From the NCBI RefSeq assembly GCF_036017915.1, contig NZ_CP107929.1, positions 2,759,501 to 2,823,500 of the forward strand: a stretch of DNA of 64,000 nucleotides, read 5' to 3'. The notes beneath the pieces are model-generated. The model had not been told where the DNA came from and did not search any database. It saw only the letters and a list, made by a program, of their open reading frames with translations. Source of the stretch: Micromonospora sp. NBC_00421 (GTDB taxonomy: Bacteria > Actinomycetota > Actinomycetes > Mycobacteriales > Micromonosporaceae). A program made the translations under genes and the position numbers. The first letter of the stretch is position 1, and every line of letters begins with the position of its first letter. Below, piece by piece: positions 35,181-42,966 of this stretch.

Positions 35181-36419
35181 TCAGTGCCGGACGGCGTTCG
35201 GAAGTCCGTCGTGGTGGTGCGCGGAGGCACCGGGCAGCGGGGCGACGTACCGTCCCGGCCCGGCGGGCGCCTGGTCGGGCACCGCCAGCAACCGGCGGCC
35301 GGCACGTTCCGGCCGTACGTTGGGGCCCTCGGGGGTCGGCACGTCCGTGCGACGCGGATAGCTCCGGATCTCCTCCTCGGCGAGCGTGACACCCAGCCCC
35401 GGTGCGTCGCCGAGGACGAACGCGCCGTCCTCGACGTGCAGGTCCCGGGTGAGCCCGACCGGTGGCTGGAGGTCCTGTAGCTCGCTGACCAGGTGGTTCG
35501 GCACCGACGTGGCGGCGTGCAGCAGCCCGACCGGGCTGTTGCCGATCGGGCTGACCGGCAGGTCGTAGGCGTGCGCCAGGGCGGCCACCCGCAGGAAGTG
35601 GGTCACCCCCCACACCGCGGCCATCTGTACGACGTCGACCGCCGCCGAGGCGATCAGTGGCCGGTACTGTTCGAGGCCGGTGAGGTTCTCCCCGGTGGCG
35701 ACCGAGGCCCGGATTCCGCGCCCGACCACGGCCAGGCCCTCGGCGTCCCACCGGCGGACGGGTTCCTCGATCCAGACGAGGTCCAGGGTGCGTTCCAGCT
35801 CGCAGACGTGCCGGACGGCCTGCTTGCGGGTCCAGGCCTCGTTCACGTCGAGCATCAGGCCGGGCCGCTGTCCCCGCCCGGCCTCGGTCAACACGTCCCG
35901 GACCAGGTGCAGCCGGTGCCGGTCCCGCTCGATGTCGAGGCCGCCCTTGAGCTTCGCGGCCCGCAGCCCGTGCCGGGCGTAGACCGCGTAGGCCGCGGCG
36001 AGTTCGTCGTCGTCCAGGCCGATGTCCAGGCCGGACGCGTACGCGGGCACCCGCCGGTCGCGTCCGCCGAGCAGCCGCCAGAGCGGCTGACCCGCCGCCT
36101 GGGCCTTGATGTCCCACAGCGCGGTGTCCAGCGCCCCGATGGTGCCGAACACCGATCCGGCGTGGCCCGCCTTGAAGGTCTGCCGCAGCATCCGGTCGTA
36201 GAGGGTGGTCACGGCGCGGGGGTCCTCGCCGTCGATCGCCGCGAAGATCCGTTCGACGTCCGCGTACGGGCCGAGGCCGACCCCGGTGATGCCCTCGTCG
36301 GTCTCGACCACGATGATCGGCACCGTGGTCACCCCGTCGGTGAAGACGCCGTTGGCGTCGCCGACGGGACGCCCCCACTCCTGGACGGTGGTCAGGGTCC
36401 GGTATCCGGTGATCCGCAT
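35181..36419 (-). CDS. Enolase-superfamily sugar acid dehydratase
   Basis: A 412-residue mandelate-racemase-type dehydratase. Second-shell and metal motifs are KLKGGLD (Lys), MLDVNEAW (Asp), WIEEPVR (Glu) and VATGENL (Glu). The family includes L-fuconate, L-rhamnonate and D-galactonate dehydratases; this operon's lactonase and KduD-like enzyme favour a 6-deoxy or aldonate substrate. Start is the ATG two bases after the permease stop. Confidence 0.82.
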   Translation of the reverse strand: MRITGYRTLTTVQEWGRPVGDANGVFTDGVTTVPIIVVETDEGITGVGLGPYADVERIFAAIDGEDPRAVTTLYDRMLRQTFKAGHAGSVFGTIGALDTALWDIKAQAAGQPLWRLLGGRDRRVPAYASGLDIGLDDDELAAAYAVYARHGLRAAKLKGGLDIERDRHRLHLVRDVLTEAGRGQRPGLMLDVNEAWTRKQAVRHVCELERTLDLVWIEEPVRRWDAEGLAVVGRGIRASVATGENLTGLEQYRPLIASAAVDVVQMAAVWGVTHFLRVAALAHAYDLPVSPIGNSPVGLLHAATSVPNHLVSELQDLQPPVGLTRDLHVEDGAFVLGDAPGLGVTLAEEEIRSYPRRTDVPTPEGPNVRPERAGRRLLAVPDQAPAGPGRYVAPLPGASAHHHDGLPNAVRH

Positions 36420-36420
36420 G

Positions 36421-37251
36421 TCAGCCCTTCGTGGCGCCGGCGGCGACACCGTCGGCGATCTGGCGCTGGAGGAAGAGGTAGATCACCAGCACGGGTATCG
36501 CGGCGATCAGCACCCCCGAGGCGAAGGTGGGGATGTCGTCGGAGTACTGCCCCCGTAGCGAGGTCACCCCGACCATCAGGGTGCGATGGTCGGCCGAGGG
36601 CATCAGCAGCAACGAGATCAGCACGTCGTTCCAGCAGAACAGGGCGTTGAGGATGCCGACCGACAGCAGCGCCGGGGTGCCCAGCGGCAGCATGATCCGT
36701 CGGTAGACGCCGTAGACGTCGTTGCCGTCGATCCGGGCGGCGTCGATGATCTCGGTCGGGATGGTCTTGTAGTAGCTGGTCATCAGGAAGATCGTGAACG
36801 GCAGGAACTGCGCCACGTAGGCGAGGACGAGCCCGGGGTAGGTGTCGACCAGGCCGGTGTCCCCCATGATCCGGGCCAGCGGCACCATGATCACCTGGAA
36901 CGGGACGAAGAGCGCCGCGAGGCAGCACAGGAAGAGCACCGACGAGCCCCGGAAGCGCAACTGGCTCAGCGCGAAGCCGGCCATCGACCCGAACAGCAGC
37001 AGCAGGACGACCGAGACCGCCACCACGACCGTCGAGTTGACCAGGTACCGGGCCATCCCCACGCTGTTCCACGCGGTGGCGATGTTCTCCCAGTGCAGGG
37101 CGTCCGCCAGCGAGAACCGGTCGAGAATGTAGTCACGCCTGGTCTTCATCGCCACGTTGACGGTGAAGACCAGCGGGTAGACGGTCGCCAGGGCCAGCAC
37201 GGCCATCGGGACGGCGACCAGCCACCGGCCCCACCGGACGTGGGACATCAC
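36421..37251 (-). CDS. Carbohydrate ABC transporter permease (MalG type)
   Basis: A 276-residue membrane protein with six spans and the EAA loop EIIDAARIDGNDVYGVYRRI. It is the second permease of a CUT1 sugar importer; the ATPase is not in the cluster, as usual in actinomycetes where a shared MsiK-type ATPase serves. ATGA overlap with the MalF-type gene. Confidence 0.87.
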   Translation of the reverse strand: MMSHVRWGRWLVAVPMAVLALATVYPLVFTVNVAMKTRRDYILDRFSLADALHWENIATAWNSVGMARYLVNSTVVVAVSVVLLLLFGSMAGFALSQLRFRGSSVLFLCCLAALFVPFQVIMVPLARIMGDTGLVDTYPGLVLAYVAQFLPFTIFLMTSYYKTIPTEIIDAARIDGNDVYGVYRRIMLPLGTPALLSVGILNALFCWNDVLISLLLMPSADHRTLMVGVTSLRGQYSDDIPTFASGVLIAAIPVLVIYLFLQRQIADGVAAGATKG

Positions 37252-38219
37252 GCCTCCCTCACCGCCCGCCGGAGCAGGCTGATCTGCAACAGCCCCACCA
37301 CGAGCATGATGAGGAAGAGCACCGTCGAGGCGGCCGAGGCGAGCGCGGGACGGTTCAGCTGTCCCTGCTGGAACCAGATGTAGTACTCCGGCAGGTAGGT
37401 CGAGCCTTCCGGGCCGCCGCTGGTCATCACGTAGAGCAGGCCGAACATGGAGGTCAGCATCCCGATCATCGTGGTGACGAAGACGAACTGGATGGTCCGG
37501 GAGAGACTGGGGACGATCACGTGCCGGATGGTCTGGGGCAGCGACGCGCCGTCCACCCGGGCGGCGTCCAGCAACGAGGCGTCCAGGGTGGCGAAACCGG
37601 CGAGGAACACCACGAGCGCCATCCCGAAGGTCGCCCAGATGTGCACCCCGACCACCACGAACATCGCCACGTCCGGGTCGCCGAGCCAGTCCACCGGGCC
37701 GAGGCCGACGCCACCGAGCAGGGCGTTGAACGGGCCGTCGAAGGCCAGCAGCAGATTGAAGATCGCGCCGACGATGACCGGGGACAACACGGCGGGAAAG
37801 AAGTAGACGCTGCGGTACAGCCGGTGCCCGGGTACCCGCAGGTAGATGAAGGTGGCGAGCAGTCCGGGAATGGCCACCGCCACCGGCAGCAGCAGCACGA
37901 GCAGGCCGACGTTACGCAGCGCGCCCCGGAACAGCGGATCCCGGAACAGCTCCAGGTAGTTGTCGAAGCCGACCATCAGCCCGTCGCGGTCGCCGTCGCC
38001 GGTGAAGGAGAAGTTGACCCCCAGCAGCAGCGGCCAGAACCGCAGCAGCAGCAGGATCAGCAGGGCCGGGGCCAGCAGCACGTAGGGGGCGAGGCGCTCA
38101 GCGCGCCGGCCACCGCGCGGGGCGGCCCGATCACGGGGTACGCGTTGCCGTGGTGGTGTCCCGTCGGTCCGTCCGGCCGGGGCCGGGCGGACCGACGGCA
38201 TCGCCTCGTCGACCGGCAC
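37248..38219 (-). CDS. Carbohydrate ABC transporter permease (MalF type)
   Basis: A 323-residue permease with a basic N-terminal tail, six spans and the EAA loop SLLDAARVDGASLPQTIRHV. The N-terminal 40 residues are poorly conserved, so the GTG at 38219 could be replaced by an ATG a few codons on. Partner of the MalG-type gene and the lipoprotein below. Confidence 0.85.
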   Translation of the reverse strand: MPVDEAMPSVRPAPAGRTDGTPPRQRVPRDRAAPRGGRRAERLAPYVLLAPALLILLLLRFWPLLLGVNFSFTGDGDRDGLMVGFDNYLELFRDPLFRGALRNVGLLVLLLPVAVAIPGLLATFIYLRVPGHRLYRSVYFFPAVLSPVIVGAIFNLLLAFDGPFNALLGGVGLGPVDWLGDPDVAMFVVVGVHIWATFGMALVVFLAGFATLDASLLDAARVDGASLPQTIRHVIVPSLSRTIQFVFVTTMIGMLTSMFGLLYVMTSGGPEGSTYLPEYYIWFQQGQLNRPALASAASTVLFLIMLVVGLLQISLLRRAVREA

Positions 38220-38222
38220 CGG

Positions 38223-39491
38223 TCAGCCGGCCTGATCGGAGGCGGCCAACTGCTTCACCGCCTCGTCGACCGAGACCGAACCGCTCAGCAGTTGCTGGGA
38301 GAGTCGGCCCATCAGGTCCAGGGTCTTCGAGGAGAGCGCCACGTGCAGGGCGGGCTTGCCGGTCTTGAGGTCGGCGACGATGGTGGTCACCGCCGGCCCG
38401 CCCTGCGACACGTCGATGGTGGTGTCGGCGGCGATCGCGCCGGCATCGGCGTAGAAGGACTTCAGCGCGTCGGTCGAGGTCAGCGAACGCACCAGGTCGG
38501 CGGCGACCTTGGGGTCCTTGGTCCACTTGGCGACCCCGTAGCCGATGCCGCCGTCGAAGGGCAGGTTCGGGACGGCGCCGGGTACGACGACCGGGGCGCG
38601 CATCACGCCCAGCTTCTCGGCCGTCACGAACTCGCTGAAGTCCTTCCAGTGGCCCACGTCCGACATCAGCCCGATGACGTGGGCGGCCTTCGCGGACTGG
38701 AAGATCGCGAAGGAGTCGTTGAACATCGCCGTCGAGTTCGCCCCGTCGCTGTTCAGCTTGGCGTCCTGGGTCTCCTTCCAGAGCGCGAAGATCCGCTTGA
38801 CGTGCGGCGAGGTCCAGTCCCGCTTGCCGGCGATCCAGTCGTCCTGCTCCTGCGGGGTGAACACCCCGGTCCCGAAGGCGGAGAGGAAGAACTGGATGCC
38901 GAAGCCCTCCTTGTTGCCGAGGGCGAGGCACTTCGCGCCGGTCTGCTTGGTGAGGGTCGCGCAGTTGGCGACGAACTGCGGCCAGGTGGTGGCCGGGTTG
39001 GCAGGGTCGAGGCCGGCCTTCTCGTAGAGCGTCCGGTTGTAGTAGATCGGGTGGCCCTGGAGGGTCACCGGGCCGGCGTAGGTCTTGCCGTCCTTGGTGA
39101 ACGCCTCCCAGCCGGTGAGCCGCTGCCGGTCCTCGGCCAGGTAGTCGTCCAGCGGCAGCAGCGCGTCGGCCCGGTCCCGGATCTGGCCGCCGCCGTTGAA
39201 CAGCATCACGTCGGGTCCCTTGCCGGCCTGGATCGCCGTGCCGAGCAGGGTGTAGTACTGCTCGAAGGGCTGGGCGACGAACTCGACGGTGACGTCGGGG
39301 TGCTTCCTGGCGAAGTCGGCCTTCGCCTTCTGCAGGTAGGCGGCGGCGGTCGGCTCACCGGACTTCCAGTCCCAGACCACCAGTTTTCCCTCGGAACCAC
39401 CCGGCGAGGAGCGGGATCCGCCGGCGCTCCCGCAGCCGGCCAGCGCCAGCGTCGCCACGAGCACGGCCGACCACACTGTTCGCTGCTTCAT
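38223..39491 (-). CDS. Extracellular sugar-binding lipoprotein
   Basis: A 422-residue periplasmic-binding protein with lipobox LALAGCGS. After the lipid anchor it has a typical CUT1 binding fold (FARKHPDVTVEFVAQPFEQYYTLL). First gene of the importer unit, divergent from the GntR regulator. ATG at 39491 preferred; another ATG three codons upstream also has a ribosome site. Confidence 0.87.
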   Translation of the reverse strand: MKQRTVWSAVLVATLALAGCGSAGGSRSSPGGSEGKLVVWDWKSGEPTAAAYLQKAKADFARKHPDVTVEFVAQPFEQYYTLLGTAIQAGKGPDVMLFNGGGQIRDRADALLPLDDYLAEDRQRLTGWEAFTKDGKTYAGPVTLQGHPIYYNRTLYEKAGLDPANPATTWPQFVANCATLTKQTGAKCLALGNKEGFGIQFFLSAFGTGVFTPQEQDDWIAGKRDWTSPHVKRIFALWKETQDAKLNSDGANSTAMFNDSFAIFQSAKAAHVIGLMSDVGHWKDFSEFVTAEKLGVMRAPVVVPGAVPNLPFDGGIGYGVAKWTKDPKVAADLVRSLTSTDALKSFYADAGAIAADTTIDVSQGGPAVTTIVADLKTGKPALHVALSSKTLDLMGRLSQQLLSGSVSVDEAVKQLAASDQAG

Positions 39492-39560
39492 CGCTGCCAT
39501 CCTTCGGCTCCGCCTGCCACACTGATCGGGAGGCATGAATTGACGGAAAGGTAACTCGTA

Positions 39561-39575
39561 TGACGTATGACGTCA
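39561..39575. promoter_or_regulatory. GntR operator
   Basis: TGACGT-ATG-ACGTCA is a perfect 6-3-6 palindrome in the gap between the sugar-binding lipoprotein and the divergent GntR gene, the expected site for autoregulation and operon control. Confidence 0.7.
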
Positions 39576-39641
39576 ACACCAAGACGTAGAATTCGCGGCA
39601 GGTAGGTCGTGGCGCGGTCCGCGGGAGTCAGTGGAGGGGAC

Positions 39642-40406
39642 ATGACGGCACGAGAGAGCACCCTGAACACGGCGGCACCCCCGACCTGGGCACGACGACC
39701 CGCCAACCTCGCCACGGCGGTCACCGCCGAGCTGGTGGAACGCATCGTGCGCGGAAGCCACCCCACAGGCTCCCCGCTGCCCCCCGAACCGGCGCTGTGC
39801 GAGGCGTTCTCGGTCAGCCGCACGGTCGTCCGGGAGGCCGTCAAGATCCTTCAGGAGAAGGGTCTGGTGCAGGTCCGACAGGGCAGCGGCACCATCGTCA
39901 CCCCGCCGTCGATGTGGGACATGCTCGACGAACTCGTCCTCGCGGCGACCATCGCCGAGGACGACGGCCTGACCATCCTCGACGACCTGGTGGCCACCCG
40001 TCGGGTGCTGGAGTCCGACATGGCCAACGTCGCCGCCCGGCTGGCCGACCAGGCGACGGTCGACCGGCTGCGCGCGCTGGTCGACCGGATGGACGAACTG
40101 GTCGGCGACCAGGTCGCCTACCACGAACACGACCGGGCGTTCCACGACGTGATCATGCAGGCGTCCGGCAACCGGATCGCCCGGGGCGTGGTGCGGTCCC
40201 TGGAGAGCCAGGTGGTGAACACCGCCCGCTACATGGGCCGCTCCGAGCGCGCCCTGTGTGTGGCGTCCAACCGGGGGCACCGGCGCATCTACGAACGCAT
40301 CGCGGCCCGCGACCCGGACGGTGCCGCCGAGGCCATGGTCACCCACATCACCGAGGCCTGGCTGGTCCGCCGCAGCGGCCCGGACACCGCACGGCTGGTG
40401 CGCTGA
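39642..40406 (+). CDS. GntR/FadR-family regulator of the fucose-like operon
   Basis: A 254-residue FadR-type regulator: winged helix at about 15-85 (LPPEPALCEAFSVSRTVVREA, GLVQVRQGSGTIV) and a helical FCD sensor domain (MDELVGDQVAYHEHDRAFHDVI with metal-binding His). The divergent arrangement and the palindrome between the genes support local control of the sugar acid operon. Start ATG has GGAGGGG. Confidence 0.88.
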   Translation: MTARESTLNTAAPPTWARRPANLATAVTAELVERIVRGSHPTGSPLPPEPALCEAFSVSRTVVREAVKILQEKGLVQVRQGSGTIVTPPSMWDMLDELVLAATIAEDDGLTILDDLVATRRVLESDMANVAARLADQATVDRLRALVDRMDELVGDQVAYHEHDRAFHDVIMQASGNRIARGVVRSLESQVVNTARYMGRSERALCVASNRGHRRIYERIAARDPDGAAEAMVTHITEAWLVRRSGPDTARLVR

Positions 40407-40466
40407 CGCCCCGGCCGGCCCCGGTGCAGGGCGGCCGACCCCGGACGGCTCCGCTGTAGGGCGGCC

Positions 40467-40508
40467 GACCCCGGACCGACCCCGGACCGACCCCGGACCG
40501 ACCCCGGG
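40467..40508. repeat. Tandem GACCCCGGACC repeat
   Basis: About four copies of an 11-base unit GACCCCGGACC, preceded by two related GGGCGGCCGACCCCGGAC units, in the intergenic region. No spacers and no coding role seen; probably a slippage-prone GC tract. Confidence 0.7.
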
Positions 40509-40571
40509 AAACATCGATCGTCCGGCACCGATCGCGCGCAGCTGAACCAACGGACGTCAATGGCTTGCCAG

Positions 40572-40585
40572 TGTTAACGATAACA
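40572..40585. promoter_or_regulatory. LacI-type operator upstream of GH43
   Basis: TGTTAACGATAACA is near-palindromic and shares the TGTTAnCG half with the other hydrolase operators of the window. It lies about 400 bases before the GH43 start, so the mRNA leader would be long. Confidence 0.6.
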
Positions 40586-40992
40586 AGATACCGTCGGCCG
40601 CAGAAGCGAAGGGCACGCTTCCCCGCTCCCCGTCGGCACCGGCACCGGTCGGCGGAGCGGAGCAGGCGCGGGAACAGCCGGCAGGACACCTCCGGGCACT
40701 TGCGTGGATGCTGCACGCCGCCGGGTCGTCGACCACTCGACTGACCCGGGAGCCCCGGCGAACGTCGTCCACCGCCACCGTGGGGTGCCGACCCGATCGC
40801 GCACTGACCACAGTGCCGTCCGACCGGTCAGGGCGCGATCGGGACCGCCACTCCACACCGCGTACCCGCCCGACGGCAGCTCGGACGCACCCGGGCCCAT
40901 CAGCATCCACGGCCAGGGGTCGGCCGTCCGGTATGCCGCCGGGGCACCGACTCCACCTTCGAGAACACGCATCGCCCACCTGGGAGGTACTG

Positions 40993-42810
40993 GTGAGACC
41001 CGCACTGCCACCACTGACCCGACTGCGGCGCTCCTTCGCCTGGCTCGCGGCCCTGCTCCTGGTCTCGACGCTGCTCCCGGCCAGCGTCGCGAAGGCCGAC
41101 AACCCGATCGTCCAGCACATCTACACCGCCGACCCGGCTCCGCTGGTGCACGACGGCCGGGTGTACCTCTACACCGGGCACGACGAGGACGGGTCGACGT
41201 ACTTCACCATGAAGGAGTGGCGGGTCTGGTCCTCCGCCGACATGGTCAACTGGACCGACCACGGCTCACCGCTCAACGTCGGCACCTTCAGCTGGGCGAA
41301 GTCGGACGCCTGGGCAGGCCAGGTCATCGCCCGCAACGGCAAGTTCTACTGGTACGTCCCGGTGACCGCGAAGTCGACCAACTCGATGGCCATCGGGGTG
41401 GCGGTGGGCGACAGCCCCACCGGCCCGTTCCGCGACGCCATCGGCCGCCCACTGGTGGCCAACGGCGAGATCGACCCGACCGTCATGATCGACGACGACG
41501 GGCAGGCATACCTCTACTGGGGCAACCCGAACCTGTGGTACGTCAAGCTGAACACGGACATGATCTCGTACTCCGGCAGCGCCACCAAGATCCCCCTCAC
41601 CACCGCCGGGTTCGGCACCCGCAACGGCAACGCGAACCGCCCCACCCTCTACGAGGAGGGTCCGTGGGTCTACAAGCGCAACGGCCTCTACTACAACGTC
41701 TTCGCCGCCGAGTGCTGCGGTGAGTTCATCGCCTACTCCACGGCCACCGGCCCGACCGGACCGTGGACCTACCGGGGCACCGTCATGCCCAGGCAGGGCG
41801 GCAGCTTCACCAACCACCCAGGGGTCATCGACTTCAACGGCGGTTCGTACTTCTTCTACCACAACGGCGCGCTGCCCGGCGGCGGTGGCTACACCCGTTC
41901 GGTCGCGGTGGAGAAGTTCTCCTACAACACCAACGGCACCATCCCGACGATCAACATGACCTCCACCGGCGCACCGCAGATCGGCACGCTGAATCCGTAC
42001 GTGCGGCAGGAGGCCGAGACCATCGCCTGGGGCTCCGGCATCGAGACGGAGGCGTCCAGCGAGGGTGGCATGAACGTCGGATTCATCGAGAACGGCGACT
42101 ACATCAAGGTCAAGGGGGTCGCCTTCGGCACCGGCGCGACGTCGTTCAACGCCCGGGTGGCCTCGGCCGGCAGCGGCGGCACCATCGAGGTCCGGCTGGA
42201 CAGCGCCACCGGTACCCGGGTGGCCAGTTGCGCCGTGCCGGTCACCGGCGGCTGGCAGAACTGGCAGACCGTTTCCTGCCCGGTCTCCGGCGCGACAGGT
42301 ACCCACGACATGTACCTGCGGTTCACCGGCGGCAGCGGCACCCTGTTCAACGTCAACTGGTGGCAGTTCAACAGTGGCACCAATCCGACGCCCACCCCGA
42401 CCGCGACGCCCACCCCGACGCCCACCGCTACCCCCACCCCCACCCCGACGACCCCGACCCCGACGACCCCGGCTCCGACCACGCCGGCTCCGACGACGCC
42501 CGGCGACCGCTCCTGCGCGGTCACCAACACCGTGGTCAACACCTGGCAGGGTGGCTTCGAGGGGAAGTTGACCATCACCAACGGGTCCGTCCCGGTCACC
42601 GGCTGGCGGGTGAACTTCACCTTCCCCAGTGGGCAGACGGTGTCCCAGGCCTGGAACGGCACCCTGAGCCAGCAGGGCAACCAGGTGACCGTCACCAACG
42701 CCAGCTACAACGGACAGCTCGCGGCGGGGGCGTCCACCACCGTGGGCTACATCAGCTCGACCACCGGCAGCAACCAACCACCGACCAACCTGACCTGCAC
42801 GCCGGCCTGA
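40993..42810 (+). CDS. Secreted GH43 arabinofuranosidase/xylosidase with CBM6 and CBM2
   Basis: A 605-residue enzyme, start GTG after GGGAGG. Signal peptide to about residue 35. The five-bladed propeller has the three acidic residues of GH43 in ADPAPLV, GEIDPTVMID and LYEEGPWVYK. A CBM6-like domain (QEAETIAWGSGIETE; about 340-460) is followed by a Thr-Pro linker and a CBM2 (about 505-605). Target is probably arabinoxylan side chains; the exact linkage is inferred from the family. Confidence 0.9.
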   Translation: MRPALPPLTRLRRSFAWLAALLLVSTLLPASVAKADNPIVQHIYTADPAPLVHDGRVYLYTGHDEDGSTYFTMKEWRVWSSADMVNWTDHGSPLNVGTFSWAKSDAWAGQVIARNGKFYWYVPVTAKSTNSMAIGVAVGDSPTGPFRDAIGRPLVANGEIDPTVMIDDDGQAYLYWGNPNLWYVKLNTDMISYSGSATKIPLTTAGFGTRNGNANRPTLYEEGPWVYKRNGLYYNVFAAECCGEFIAYSTATGPTGPWTYRGTVMPRQGGSFTNHPGVIDFNGGSYFFYHNGALPGGGGYTRSVAVEKFSYNTNGTIPTINMTSTGAPQIGTLNPYVRQEAETIAWGSGIETEASSEGGMNVGFIENGDYIKVKGVAFGTGATSFNARVASAGSGGTIEVRLDSATGTRVASCAVPVTGGWQNWQTVSCPVSGATGTHDMYLRFTGGSGTLFNVNWWQFNSGTNPTPTPTATPTPTPTATPTPTPTTPTPTTPAPTTPAPTTPGDRSCAVTNTVVNTWQGGFEGKLTITNGSVPVTGWRVNFTFPSGQTVSQAWNGTLSQQGNQVTVTNASYNGQLAAGASTTVGYISSTTGSNQPPTNLTCTPA

Positions 42811-42850
42811 CCTGCACGCCGGTCTGACCGGCCCGACCGGCAGCACCACC

Positions 42851-42890
42851 CTGGCGGTCCGCTCCCGCCCCACCGGGGGCGGACCGCCAG
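42851..42890 (+). terminator. Hairpin terminator after GH43
   Basis: Twelve-base complementary arms CTGGCGGTCCGC and GCGGACCGCCAG enclose a 16-base GC-rich loop that can pair further. Sits between the GH43 and GH127 genes of the same strand. Confidence 0.65.
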
Positions 42891-42966
42891 TACCACACCA
42901 CCCAGTCCCGCACGACACGTCCCCGGACGGGCGTCCGCCCCTGGTCCGGTAACGCTGGAGGTCACC

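Larger units (their letters stand above)
40407..40992. other. Long upstream region of the GH43 gene with repeat and operator
   Basis: Holds a short tandem repeat (40467-40508), a LacI-type operator and AT-rich sequence near 40556-40600, the likely promoter. An open frame continues upstream of the GH43 start but has no ribosome site and no conserved sequence. Confidence 0.5.
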
